Positions 1-9,149 of a DNA stretch of 23,702 nt are shown one piece after another. The DNA is taken from the NCBI GenBank assembly GCA_032718475.1, contig JAUCBJ010004362.1:1-23702 (forward strand). Direction: 5' to 3'. The notes under the pieces were generated by a model, which did not search any database, had not been told where the DNA came from, and saw nothing but the letters and a program-made list of their open reading frames with translations. Positions within the stretch are counted from its first letter, which is position 1; the number at the start of each line of letters is the position of its first letter. A program made the translations under genes and the position numbers. Source of the DNA: Nemertoderma westbladi (taxonomy: Eukaryota > Xenacoelomorpha > Nemertodermatida > Nemertodermatidae).

Positions 1-85
1 AAGGCACAGCCACAGCAAAAACTGAAAAAGAACAACTGCTACTCCCAGTCTGAGACTCTCCTGACAATTTGCAATTTGGGGTGCG

Positions 86-1447
86 ATGGCCGAAAACAAA
101 TTAGTTGAAGTTCGCAGGAAGCAGTATTCCACGTTGAAAGGTTTACTTAGTAACTCTTCCGCACCCAGCGGGATATTCCTTTACGGATCTGATGAGAGCG
201 GCAAGGAGTTGCTGATACGCGAAATCATCAAAGAACTCGGGCTCCCGCACGTTACCGTTAATCTTGTAACTAATTACGAAGCCAAACTCGTCTACCAAAG
301 TATAGTCGGTATAATCGATAGAGGCCAACATCGACCAATTGGAAACGCAAACGATCTCGTACAAGCCTTGCGATTTGACACCGAAAGACGGGAGAAAGCT
401 AAAGGAACCAATCGGGTTGTACTTATAGAGGAGGCAGAGAGACTCATTGGTTTCGCAGGTAATCCTATGTCCCTGTTGCTACGATTACGCGAATATACTA
501 AATCACCCATAACGGTGGTTTTTCTGAGTGATTTGCCTCCTTACCATTACCGAGGGTTGAACCCCCCTCCGCTGGTGGTTGCATTGCCTCCGTTTACTCG
601 TCCCGAGGTCGACGCTATACTAACGGCGGACGCGGAATGCTACCCGGGTTGCTCCACGGAATTCTTCTCGCAGTTCGTCCATCTGGTGCTGAGCGTGTTC
701 TACCCTGTGACCAGGAGTCTCGCCGAGCTGAGATTCGCGGTGCGTTGCAACTACGCCGCCTACCGACGACCTGTGGAATCGGGGGAACTCAAGGAGACCG
801 ACGTGGGTCGGTTGTGGAGACGGGCGGAGTCGCGACTACGGCAATCGGTGCAGCAGGTCTACCTGCGGACCGGAAGCGAGCAGTCGGAACCCCGCAACCA
901 TACGGAAACGCAGAACCATATGGTTCCACAGATACAGAACCGTATAGAACAGCAGAACCACACGGACTCGCCGCACCATACGGAACCTCTGGCGTCAACC
1001 ACCAACCGACTATCACGAACATCTGTACTCGATCTTCCCTTCTACTCTAAGTTTCTCCTAATCGCCGCGTATTTGGCCTCCCACAATCCCCCAAAATCCG
1101 ACAAGCGTTTCTTCGTGAAACACCACGGGAAGATCCGCAAATCCTCGTCGACGCAACGAAGTCGCCACGCCGTAACGTCGCTGACCGGCCCCAAAGCCTT
1201 CCCTCTGGATCGGATGTTGGCAATATTCTACCATCTGGTCAGCGAGTTGGTCCCCCCTCAGGTGTCCGTTCTCTCGCAGGTCGCTACGCTCGAGTCGTTA
1301 AAACTTCTCCTTCCTGTAGGATCAGATGACGTGTTGGACACGCCGCGGTACAAGTGTACCGTTACTCTGGACTGCGTGCGGAACGTTGGTAAGAACGTCC
1401 ACATAGAGGTACACAGATACCTGTTCGATTTCATTCAACCAAAGTAA
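86..1447 (+). CDS. ORC5: Origin recognition complex subunit 5
   Basis: Seen: one uninterrupted 453-codon reading frame. The N-terminal half is an AAA+-like fold. The P-loop position (residues 34-41, GSDESGKE) ends GK-E instead of GK-S/T, and the Walker B position (111-120) reads VVLIEEAERL with E where D is usual. The C-terminal half has the ORC5 signature around residues 315-350 (DLPFYSKFLLIAAYLASHNP, then DKRFF and KHHGKI) and ends in RYLFDFIQPK, like the family's C terminus. Family knowledge: ORC5 is a structural AAA+ subunit of the six-protein origin recognition complex, which binds origins in the nucleus and loads MCM helicase. Vertebrate ORC5 is about 435 residues, so this is full length plus a short low-complexity insert at about 265-302. 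It has no introns, whereas vertebrate orthologues have many, so a retrocopy or lineage-specific intron loss is possible. The ATG at 86 fits the family start. Confidence 0.93.
   Translation: MAENKLVEVRRKQYSTLKGLLSNSSAPSGIFLYGSDESGKELLIREIIKELGLPHVTVNLVTNYEAKLVYQSIVGIIDRGQHRPIGNANDLVQALRFDTERREKAKGTNRVVLIEEAERLIGFAGNPMSLLLRLREYTKSPITVVFLSDLPPYHYRGLNPPPLVVALPPFTRPEVDAILTADAECYPGCSTEFFSQFVHLVLSVFYPVTRSLAELRFAVRCNYAAYRRPVESGELKETDVGRLWRRAESRLRQSVQQVYLRTGSEQSEPRNHTETQNHMVPQIQNRIEQQNHTDSPHHTEPLASTTNRLSRTSVLDLPFYSKFLLIAAYLASHNPPKSDKRFFVKHHGKIRKSSSTQRSRHAVTSLTGPKAFPLDRMLAIFYHLVSELVPPQVSVLSQVATLESLKLLLPVGSDDVLDTPRYKCTVTLDCVRNVGKNVHIEVHRYLFDFIQPK
870..992 (+). repeat. Degenerate short repeat inside ORC5
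   Basis: A diverged tandem repeat with core cagaaccatacggaac, unit roughly 18 bases, encodes a His/Gln/Asn/Thr-rich linker with recurring QNHT/HHTE words (about residues 265-302). It lies between the AAA+ part and the ORC5 C-terminal domain, so it probably is a disordered linker that lengthens this protein relative to vertebrate ORC5. Confidence 0.7.
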
Positions 1448-2080
1448 GTAAATGGCTTTTGTTTACAATCGCAAACGGATTTACAAACTTCAGATTTTTG
1501 CAGTAACTCCACACTGCCACACTACAGTATTATTATATGAATCTGATCCTGAAACTTGAAATATCTAAGGCGATCTCTCGGCAGCCTCGCAAACAAACAG
1601 TGTTATTGTTAAAATATTTACAAATATAGCAAGCTGTACCGGTATATGCAACTTCAATCACTAAAATAAGCTTTAATTGTGCACTTGTTTTTAACAATAA
1701 AAAAAACTGAATTTGCATTCACTGCGTTCGTTTGTGTAACAAACCACTCGGCTCAGGATACTGTCAAGTTCTACTTGACCGACTATAATCGGCCTGCTTT
1801 ATAACAGCCGTATGAAATTAGCTATACCTATACCGGCCTAACAACATATTTTTGCTGCCACCATGGACTATGCAGTCCACAATCGGCATGCTGCAATGCG
1901 CAGCTTGCATCAAGAATGCCATGCCAGTTTAGCGACCAAATTGCGCCTCACATTGCGCCTTTCCCGAGATTGCGGAGATGCGGGATTACCCGCATCTCAG
2001 AGGCCAGTGTCCTTTAAGATGCGTCTCAAGAAAGTCATGGGCTGTCCACCATGCTTATTCACTCCCAGAGGCCGCCAAAG
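1448..2080. other. ORC5 3' flank, no gene seen
   Basis: The first 400 bases are AT-rich and presumably hold the ORC5 3' UTR. From about 1860 the composition becomes more balanced. Overlapping short frames there (1863-2093, 1978-2232) lack recognisable domains and may be upstream parts of the decayed transposase described next. Confidence 0.5.
1696..1701 (+). promoter_or_regulatory. Candidate ORC5 polyadenylation signal
   Basis: AATAAA about 250 bases after the ORC5 stop, running into a short A tract. A canonical hexamer in AT-rich DNA is weak evidence. If ORC5 were a retrocopy, the A tract could instead be remains of a poly(A) tail. Confidence 0.35.
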
Positions 2081-2263
2081 CACAAGATTATGAACTGGCT
2101 GGTCCTCACGGCGAAAGCAATGTCCTGCAAAGCGGAGGCGGCTGTGTTCAAGTGCCGAGCTTGGGGATACCAATTAGACACCTTCAATGCTGTATAATCT
2201 CAGGTTGGAGCTGTGGGCATTGTACACAATGAACCCGACGTAGTATTCTTGTGAAGAGATTTG
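2081..2263 (+). pseudogene. Possible Harbinger-type transposase relic
   Basis: Frame 2 reads HKIMNWLVL...KAEAAVFKCRAW, then LDTF, an in-frame TAA, and VGAVGIVHN followed by another stop. The order (A/E)-x-A-V-F-K-x-R-x-W, LD, then A-x-x-I-V-H-N resembles the C-terminal end of the DDE nuclease of PIF/Harbinger transposases, where VERAFG-LKGRWR is followed by a VLHN motif. This is inference from a short stretch. The catalytic residues are not visible and at least two stops interrupt it. Unrelated noncoding sequence is an alternative. Confidence 0.3.
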
Positions 2264-2856
2264 GTGCCATCAGCAATTAGAGCCCAGCATGGACACCAAT
2301 GTATGAGACGGGCGTCTTCAGCGGTGTAATAATAGCATTTAATAAAAATCGCACCGGCCAGTAAATTTATTGTCATTTATATAATAAGCCATACGGTGAT
2401 TTCAACTAATATATTAAAGTTATATGTTAGTTGGATTATATGTTATGTATTAATAGTTATATGGAATAATAGTTTTATTTATAGGAATACTGTTTGAATC
2501 TATTGATAAAGATGAGTTTAAATAATAAATATAAATATATAAAAGTAGTTTTATCGAATAGCCATTTACTTTTTATTTGTTATTATGAGGGACTTTATTT
2601 GTCCGCGTGATTGTGAAGAATGTGATACTATAAATTTTTCTCTAATGTTTTGATATTCTGCGTGATTGTAATGTACTGTACTATGTACTTTACAATTAGT
2701 AGCGCAAATTGACAATTGTAAGTGAAATAAAGTTTTGTTTATTGTTTTGTTAGAAAATACCACCTCTGTAACATGCGATTCTCATTTCCCTTAATGTTTT
2801 AAATGAAATTAATATACTTTCTTCAAATCCACACATTTGGTGTTTGTGGTCAATTT
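2264..2856. other. AT-rich sequence, no gene seen
   Basis: Low-complexity AT-rich DNA. The only frame of note (2566-2763, minus) has no domain-like features. Nothing further is supported. Confidence 0.5.
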
Positions 2857-3045
2857 GCGCGCCTATGTGACGAATACCAGGTTTTCACTTTTCGGTCGAA
2901 ATTTTATTGTAATTATAAAGAATTTGTATTTTTTCAATTATTCCTTTAAGTATATTTTTAACGCTTATTTCTATCTTATAACCTGTACATATACTAATTC
3001 CTCTATTGTTTTGGTTAGATTCAGCCCTGCTGCAACCAAGGTTTT
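2857..3045 (+). repeat. Dispersed AT-rich repeat family, copy A
   Basis: Shares a run of blocks with 11820-12005: gaataccagg, tttcacttttcggtcga, cttataacctgtacat, actaattc, ttattgtt-tggttagattcagccct and ctg-aac. The order is conserved and spacing similar, so these are two members of one dispersed family about 185 bp long. Related partial copies occur at 5050-5145, 5245-5372, 5445-5515 and, inverted, 8026-8090. Confidence 0.75.
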
Positions 3046-4094
3046 TAGTGAAAACCTCCTTCACATGGGGGTGAACTCAAATAGGTAAAATATAACAGAG
3101 GAAAGTCTGGTTATACTTAAAATGGGCCAATTTGCGTTAACAACTCTTACTTTAAATACATAATCAATCATGGAGACCTCGACAATGGCAAGCTATATGT
3201 TACCAATAGTTGAAATCACAACAAGGTTGTGACTTCCTTCATTAATTGTTTATTAAATATATTTTTAGATTTTATCAATTTAATTGTTAACAAATCACAT
3301 AAATAATAAAATATAAATATTTCAGACATTCGAAACTCAACTGACCTCAAATAATGCTGCATGCTAAAATCTCAGCTTTGTTATAAACATAACTTTATTA
3401 TTACCATTTAAGGCGTAGGCGTATTATGTGGTTTAAAATTACATGAATTACAATGTATACGATATACATCTACGTAGATTCAAAGATAGAATAAAATGAT
3501 TATTTTATTATATAGTATTATATATACTCCCGCCATACGGGGTATATGGATACAGTAAAATGGTTTTTTTAAATTAATAATTGCAGCAGATTCATATGTG
3601 TTACGCCCGGGCTAATTAGATTATACAACTAAAATTCATCCATTTTCGAATCGGTTTGTCGACTGTATTAATGTCTGCTGTTGGCGGTCTTATTGCACCC
3701 CTTCTAGTTCCTTCTGTGAGCTCATTGCATCATCATTAAAAGAAGTAGGAGTAGACATGGCAGACATTATTTTTATAAAATTAATATTGCCTTTTCCCGA
3801 CGTTATTGCCTTTGGCGCCTGCATGGCTAGCCCCAAGCTACATACCCAATTATGTCAGATGGCCAATGGGTTGTCTGTCAGTCTGTCCAATTATCTAGTC
3901 TTTGATGTTGGCGATTTCTTTGTTGGTAAGAATATCATCGATATCCGTTTGTCCTTATTGTCCTTCCGTCCTGCTCCGTTGGCTCTATAAACTCAATAAC
4001 CAATTACAATAATAATTATTGTCCCGGCGTAAAATCCATCCCTCTCCAATAGAAAATCGACGCAAATAACAGCTGATTACCGATTACCCCCAAA
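3046..4094. other. Gene-free AT-rich stretch
   Basis: No convincing gene on either strand. A 77-codon plus-strand frame (3757-3990) and an overlapping minus-strand frame ending near 3692 are both open, but neither resembles a known family, and the sequence contains 'gacagac' style words typical of noncoding dispersed repeats. Confidence 0.45.
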
Positions 4095-4170
4095 ATTAAA
4101 ACTGTAACTTATTCTATTGACTTTAGTTTATTGTTTTGGGAGACGAGATATTAATTCGCCGACATTGTTT
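4095..4170 (+). repeat. Partial dispersed-repeat copy
   Basis: aaaactgtaacttattctat, then agtttattgttttgg, then gagatattaattcgcc. The same blocks recur at 5050-5175 (aaactgtaacctgttctat, agtttattgttttggtt, gatatttattcgcc), so this is a diverged member of the same family. Confidence 0.55.
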
Positions 4171-4525
4171 ATAAGCTGTATAAGGTTTATAAGTAGAATA
4201 TTATGTAGTTCTTTATTTAATTGGAGGTTATTTAAATATACCTTTCCTATTTGACTTATTTAGCTATTTATTGTAATCATGAACCAAAAATTAGCGTAAT
4301 ATTAATTATTGTGTTTTAAAATTATTGAATAATATAAGACTGTTCGGGTTCGCTTACCAAACAAATACTGCGGGGCACTGAAAAATTATAATGAAGATAA
4401 TAGCCACGCCCTATAGTTACTCCACAGGGCGGAATAATGATATCTGATACTGACAGCTACTGTATATGGTGTCACTTTATATTATTGTAGGCCTACCACC
4501 AGAATCCCAGAAGCAAATATGACGA
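4171..4525. other. AT-rich sequence, no gene seen
   Basis: No open frame of interest. One copy of the over-represented palindrome GTAGGCCTAC lies at 4487-4496. Confidence 0.5.
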
Positions 4526-4539
4526 GGGGGGGGGGGGGG
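4526..4539 (+). repeat. Poly(G) tract, 14 G
   Basis: Uninterrupted run of 14 G in AT-rich surroundings. Its exact length is unreliable in any assembly. Confidence 0.85.
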
Positions 4540-4631
4540 TGCTCATTATGAATAATTATGTGGTTCATTAAGGCTTAAAGCATAAACCGAACGCAGCCTT
4601 TCTGCGCCACCTGTTTCCTTTGAAGCGTTCA

Positions 4632-4645
4632 CCCCCCCCCCCCCC
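4632..4645 (+). repeat. Poly(C) tract, 14 C
   Basis: Run of 14 C followed by T and more C-rich sequence, about 90 bases from the poly(G) tract at 4526, so the two strands of this short segment could pair with each other. Confidence 0.85.
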
Positions 4646-4879
4646 TCCCCTTCCCTCTGCCATAACAAACATTATAGTGATTTATGGCCAATGTAAGATT
4701 AGAATATCTGAGTAATGTAATAATTTCATATTGCCCTGTTATTTGTATTGAGGTCAAGGTAAACCAAATCATACTTTGGTATGATTATTAATGCGATGAC
4801 AAAAACACATGCTAAATAGTGCTGGGAATATTATTTTCGTCCGAATATCTTAAATGTCACATTAATTTGTCCGCAAAAT

Positions 4880-4965
4880 ATCTCGGCACTGATGGATTCG
4901 AACCAACAACTTCAGACTGACTACTTAAAACTCATACTGATAAAAACTCGGCGAATCGCTGCTCT
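4880..4965 (-). repeat. Decayed tRNA-like (Leu/Ser-type) SINE head
   Basis: On the minus strand a perfect B box GGTTCGAATCC (4894-4904) is followed by CATCAGTGCCGAG and preceded, at roughly tRNA spacing, by CGCCGAGTTTTTA, a degraded version of the TGGCCGAGTGGTTA start typical of Leu/Ser tRNAs and SINEs made from them. The acceptor ends do not pair, so this is not a working tRNA gene. A chance B-box match is the alternative. Confidence 0.4.
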
Positions 4966-5003
4966 GTTTATTTCCCGATATGCAAATTATGTAATGTTGT
5001 GAT

Positions 5004-5027
5004 GGGGGGGGGGGGGGGGGGGGGGGG
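5004..5027 (+). repeat. Poly(G) tract, 24 G
   Basis: Longest homopolymer of the window: 24 consecutive G in AT-rich sequence. Able to form G-quadruplex structures, and a likely site of length error or polymorphism. Confidence 0.85.
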
Positions 5028-5049
5028 TAACAGCTGATTAATCTAGAAA

Positions 5050-5175
5050 ATAAAACTGTAACCTGTTCTATTTATTGTGTTATAGTTTATTGTTTTGGTT
5101 AAAATATCGTGCCACTGTAACCTGCTCCTTTCCCTAAATTGAGAATTTAACATTGAGGCGGGATATTTATTCGCC
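5050..5175 (+). repeat. Dispersed-repeat copy with internal duplication
   Basis: Contains aaactgtaacctgttctat, agtttattgttttggtt, then a second ctgtaacctgctcc block and gatatttattcgcc. It is related to 4095-4170 upstream and to 5245-5372 and 5445-5515 downstream, so 4.1-5.5 kb is a cluster of diverged members. Confidence 0.6.
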
Positions 5176-5196
5176 AAGATGGGATTTGCGTCCAGT

Positions 5197-5209
5197 CCCC
5201 CCCCCCCCC
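5197..5209 (+). repeat. Poly(C) tract, 13 C
   Basis: Thirteen consecutive C next to a dispersed-repeat copy. Confidence 0.85.
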
Positions 5210-5244
5210 TGTCTCGTAATGTTACAGGTCACATTATCCCATTC

Positions 5245-5372
5245 GCCTCCCATGCGAAAAATACATCGGTTTCGGTTTTCATTTTAAATTTAATGTTTTC
5301 TAGCGCTCGTTTCAATGTTATTACCTGTACAGATACTATTTCATTTATTGTTTTGGTTAGATTACACGATAA
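5245..5372 (+). repeat. Dispersed-repeat copy C
   Basis: cccatgcgaaaaatac, a tttcggtttt block, ttacctgtacagatact and ttattgttttggttagatt in the same order as the copies at 2857 and 11820, but shorter in the middle. Confidence 0.6.
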
Positions 5373-5444
5373 AAAAGGAAAGAAAATAGGTAACCACCAC
5401 CCCTCCCCTGAAACTGTTGATTCTCAATTAAATTACATTTCCTA

Positions 5445-5515
5445 ACTCTCGTTTATTGTTTTGGTTGTTTCAACCTTCCTCTGTAACCTGTTTTTTTACT
5501 AACCTGCCTACAAGT
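5445..5515 (+). repeat. Dispersed-repeat fragment
   Basis: tcgtttattgttttggtt followed by cctctgtaacctg and actaacctgc. The minus strand of 8026-8090 has the same order (ttttgttttggtt, gcctctgtaacctgctcc, actaacctgctcc), so these are two copies in opposite orientation. Confidence 0.55.
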
Positions 5516-5543
5516 AGGTGTAAGTGTAAGTGTAGGCGTAGCG
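5514..5543. repeat. Short GTAAGT/GTAGGC-type hexamer repeat
   Basis: About five tandem hexamers varying between gtaggt, gtaagt and gtaggc. Its minus-strand reading lies in the presumed intron of the 5579-5725 exon. Confidence 0.6.
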
Positions 5544-5578
5544 TTTACAACCAATCTTAACTCCATAACTACACTTAC

Positions 5579-5725
5579 CTCGGTAACGTAGTGTGCGAAA
5601 CGACCCTCGGCTTGGCGTACCACCGGCCGATTGTTTGGCTCAGGTTGGCCAACGACGTTGTAATTGGAACGATCCGAGTTGACGTCTTCGTTCTCGGAAT
5701 CTTGGAGCTCCGGATGGTATGCCAT
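5579..5725 (-). CDS. Probable first coding exon, unidentified gene
   Basis: Seen: on the minus strand an ATG at 5725 opens exactly 49 codons (MAYHPELQDSENEDVNSDRS at the start, RQAEGRFAHYVTE at the end). It then meets GAG|GTAAGT at 5579/5578, a full consensus splice donor, giving a phase-0 intron. An in-frame stop lies a short way upstream of the ATG. The peptide is acidic, polar and complex, unlike the low-complexity noise of its surroundings, and reads like a disordered protein N terminus. Read-through past the donor quickly degenerates into a Leu/Thr/Pro simple repeat, as expected of intron. I do not recognise the protein, and no second exon is evident between here and position 1, so the rest may lie beyond the left edge with ORC5 inside an intron. 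A chance frame with a chance donor remains possible. Confidence 0.45.
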
Positions 5726-5835
5726 TAGTATTGGTTCACTAATAATTAAGTAAACACAGTATTAACAAATGCACCGATATATTATTATGTTTTTGTTAGA
5801 TGCGAATCTGGTGATAACGTAAAAAAAAGTTAATT

Positions 5836-6092
5836 TTCTCCGGCCCTTAGGCCAGGGATTGCGCACAAAGTCAGACGATTTATTTCCAGAACGGTCTCAC
5901 CAGAACTTTACTCCCCAGAGGAAATTCCAGTACTCATTTAGCTACCATATAAGGATGCAAGGCAGAGATGCGCCCTGGCTGGTCCCTTCAAAGCATTCGT
6001 GCCGAAACGAAAACTGCCCTGACCCATGTGAGGATCGAACCCACGACCTACAAGAGATGTGAATTCAATGCAACCACTACACCACGGTGGGA
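5836..6092 (-). repeat. tRNA-derived SINE-like element
   Basis: On the minus strand, starting near 6092, the sequence begins TCCCACCG and has a good A box TGGTGTAGTGG (6074-6084) and a B box GGTTCGATCC (6032-6041) with genuine tRNA spacing. GTGGG and CTCAC around the B box form a T-arm. The acceptor 3' strand does not pair fully, so this is a tRNA-derived RNA polymerase III unit rather than a tRNA gene. About 180 bases of unrelated body follow, with a GGCC-CTTA-GGCC hairpin (minus-strand order reversed) near 5840. The body matches no tail family I can name. Ends are approximate. Confidence 0.55.
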
Positions 6093-8025
6093 ACTTTACG
6101 CAACTGGACCTAGAATAGTCATTATCCACACTAAATAGCGCAATGGGGACACTTTTTTCATATTTCGATAAAAATGGGTCCGACATGTTTCATATTTTGC
6201 TGGAAATATAAAATACCGCAATATCTTGCTGCTGCTGCTGTTTTTATCCCTCGTGGAGTAGGTAGGCCTACGGTAGGCCTACAGTACTATATTTTGGTAA
6301 TTGACTCACCTTTTATGCAGTTTAGCCATTGCCTGACTGTCAGTAATTTTTGAAACGTTTCGAATGGAGAATTTCAGTGACAACAATTTTAATATCCGGC
6401 CCATTTACTCCGAGAATAAAGTTCCTTTACGTGGTATAGTTGGAGGGTATCAAACTATATGTAATGTAAACCCCGATGCTAAAGACATTGATATCTCGGA
6501 AGTCGACATCGGAGAGATGATGATTCAGACAACTCCTTCCCATGTATTAGTATTAGTGTGTCTTTAAATTGTCAAGGATTCATAAGTTTTATATATAATT
6601 TATTTACGTAAAATTATACAGGTGCTTAAGCGCTAAGCTAAAAAGAGGAGCTAATATTGACAGTTAAATTGCTTATAAGTGCAGTACTGATAAAAAATAA
6701 ACATAATTCTAATTAGTAATATTTATTATAATTGGTTTACAATTAATTTATTATATAAGGAATATTATATAGTCTTACTGGAACGTCTAAATGCCTGGAA
6801 TTTATTTAAGTAATTGCTTGAACTAGCCATCGATCGATACATACCCACACACGGTATTGCTACAGCCGGCAATAAGCCATCCTTTCTGAGTGGGGAATTG
6901 AAATTTAGTGAGTCATATAAGGAAGGCTGTTACCATGGCGATCACCATACAAACTGCTTAATAAAGGTTCAGCAATATGGAATTAGTAACGATATTTTGG
7001 TACTTTATGTAATCAAATTATAAGCTATATCTTCTATAAGTTGTATGCGACATCTGTGCAAGATTATGATGTAATCAATCACTGATTAATATTATTGGAC
7101 TTTAATAAGGCTTACAGTATAAGACAGCAATATATATTTATCTAAGGGCTAAAGGTTAATATTTAAATCAAAGAGTACCTATCTTACGTTAAGTTTAAGT
7201 CAATAATCTAACAAGAAACCAACAAGAATATATATTGCATTTCAATATTAGGAATTATTTTTCGAACATTATTTAAATAAATTGCTGTACCGGTACTGTA
7301 TGAATATATCATCATCTTTATTGAATTAATAACTATTAAGAAACGCCAGATCTGGCCTAATATTTACTCAATTATTACCTGATATTCACAATAGAACACA
7401 CTAACATGCAGAATCACTACACTATTACTGCTGTACTCAATCGAATTTATACCCATTCCTTTTTAATGTGTGATCTAAGATCATTACAGTTGATTAGGGG
7501 ATTAGTGTTTATCAGTAGGACTATTATGTCGATTTTCTGTTCGACCATTGCCCATAGACTATTATTAGGCCTACTTGGCAGAATTCAGCCAGTGAAGTTT
7601 GCAAATGAATTTCCACAGAAAAGCTCGAGAGATACACGGCAGTCCAGTAGGTTTATAGGCCACCACATAATAAGGTATTTATTAACCTAAATACTATAGT
7701 CTTGGCCTTGGCTCAATAATATCAATCCTACAGTGCTACTACAGTACATCAACTACTATTACATTTATTAGCACAGGCCAAACTGTGTACTATAAAACAG
7801 TAAAGTCTACGAGTCAGGTATGTGATGAAATTTGAATTTGGTATGTGTGTAGAAAATGTAAAACGGTTTGAAAATTACTGCAAATTTTAGGGTAATTACA
7901 AAAGAAAGACCTAAAGACTCAAGACCTGTACAAAACAAAGAGGTAAGTCGCGTTAGGCCCCAACGAGCGTTAAAGTCATAAAGAGCGTTAGGCCCCATTG
8001 CCATTTAAAGGAGCAGGTTAGTAAA
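6093..8025. other. Long stretch without a supported gene
   Basis: AT-rich. Two plus-strand frames were considered: 6364-6567 (67 codons, complex composition, containing RGIVGGYQTI and NPDAKDIDISEVD, no flanking consensus splice donor) and 7406-7690 (94 codons). Neither has a recognisable domain. The first could be an orphan exon or decayed coding sequence. A CTG trinucleotide run lies near 6227-6240, and GTAGGCCTAC occurs twice at 6262-6282. Confidence 0.4.
6262..6282. repeat. Paired GTAGGCCTAC palindromes
   Basis: Two perfect copies of the 10-bp palindrome GTAGGCCTAC (6262-6271, 6273-6282) one base apart. Four more perfect copies lie at 4487, 8091, 8525 and 11077. Confidence 0.85.
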
Positions 8026-8090
8026 GGAGCAGGTTACAGAGGCTTGTTGGGGGAACCAAAACAAAAAACGAAAGTTAACACATGTGTTTT
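8026..8090 (-). repeat. Inverted dispersed-repeat fragment
   Basis: The minus strand carries ttttgttttggttc, gcctctgtaacctgctcc and actaacctgctcc, matching 5445-5515 and 5100-5130 in opposite orientation. The ggagcaggtta block is itself duplicated here. Confidence 0.55.
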
Positions 8091-8100
8091 GTAGGCCTAC

Positions 8101-9149
8101 ACGTCTTGAGTCTTTATTTTGTACTCACCCCACATTTTATGAGGCTTTGCAAACAACTTGATCAAAGTTGTCACTTTCCATGCTTTACCTATTTGTCCTA
8201 TCTGTACTAAAAAACTGTATGCTACGGTTCCTGACAATATTGGTACAGGTATGATGAGTTCAAATGCAAAATTATTCCATCAATAATTTAAGTCTCATCA
8301 CAAGGAATAATATAAACAATAAAGTTTATATTCCTACAAGCGATATAACAGGGATTACTAGAGTTTTTATGCCTCCGCCAGTATTCCCATAAGGGAAAGT
8401 AACCGCTAATGCGTACTAGTGACAGGAGTTTTGCCAGTGGTCGACACAGATGTTCAATTATATTGATCTGCTTTCCATTTGACTCATACTGCTAAATAAT
8501 CCAGTATTAGTACTATGTAAATGTGTAGGCCTACATTGTATAAAATATATAAAATGTGTACTATGTACAGTATAATCAGTCTGACTGTACGAAGCCAAAC
8601 AAACTCTTACTCTTGTCTGCTTGTTCACAAAACTTAAACTATATTATTAAAGTTAAGAGTTTTTCTCACTATGATTACAGTATAAAACTGATGCTTCGAC
8701 AGTCGCTAACGAGTTCATGAATGCGAAATAGCTTAACCGTAAAGTCAATATTTATGCACAAGAATAGGTAAGATGCAGCTTGCAGTTGTTGTTCAGTATA
8801 ATGAAATAGCACTAATAGCAGGCCTAATGATAGTAGTAATTAGTATACCATGCACGCCTATTCACGTCCACAATAAATGTGTCTGTGTCACAGCTGATAT
8901 TCGGACTGGCTTTCCATGCCATCATCGTGGAATGAATACATAATAAATTGGCCACCACATTAAACAATGTTAATTAAATTAATCATGTGGATGCAGATTG
9001 GCAGGGGCAGCTACAATTTGTTTTTCTAACAAATCAACCAATAGCGATGTAATTTTAAGTGAATCCCAGTTTAAAGCTGACCTACAGTAATATTGCGTCT
9101 ATACTGTCTGTATAGTATGTTATGTATATACAGTAGGGTCAAATATTCG
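8101..9149. other. AT-rich sequence, no gene seen
   Basis: No frame of interest on either strand. One GTAGGCCTAC palindrome at 8525-8534. Many tacagta/tactgta words. Confidence 0.5.

Noticed and set aside
1863-2232. Two overlapping plus-strand frames as genuine small proteins
   Set aside because: No domain, overlapping frames, and stops interrupt the only protein-like similarity. Better read as decayed transposon sequence.
3757-3990. 77-codon plus-strand frame as a membrane protein
   Set aside because: Composition follows the AT-rich background, an antisense frame is equally open, and there is no family resemblance.
6364-6567. 67-codon frame with a faint cystatin-like N-terminal flavour (VGGYQTI...NPDAKDI)
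   Set aside because: The defining QxVxG cystatin motif is absent, and there is no splice signal to a continuation.
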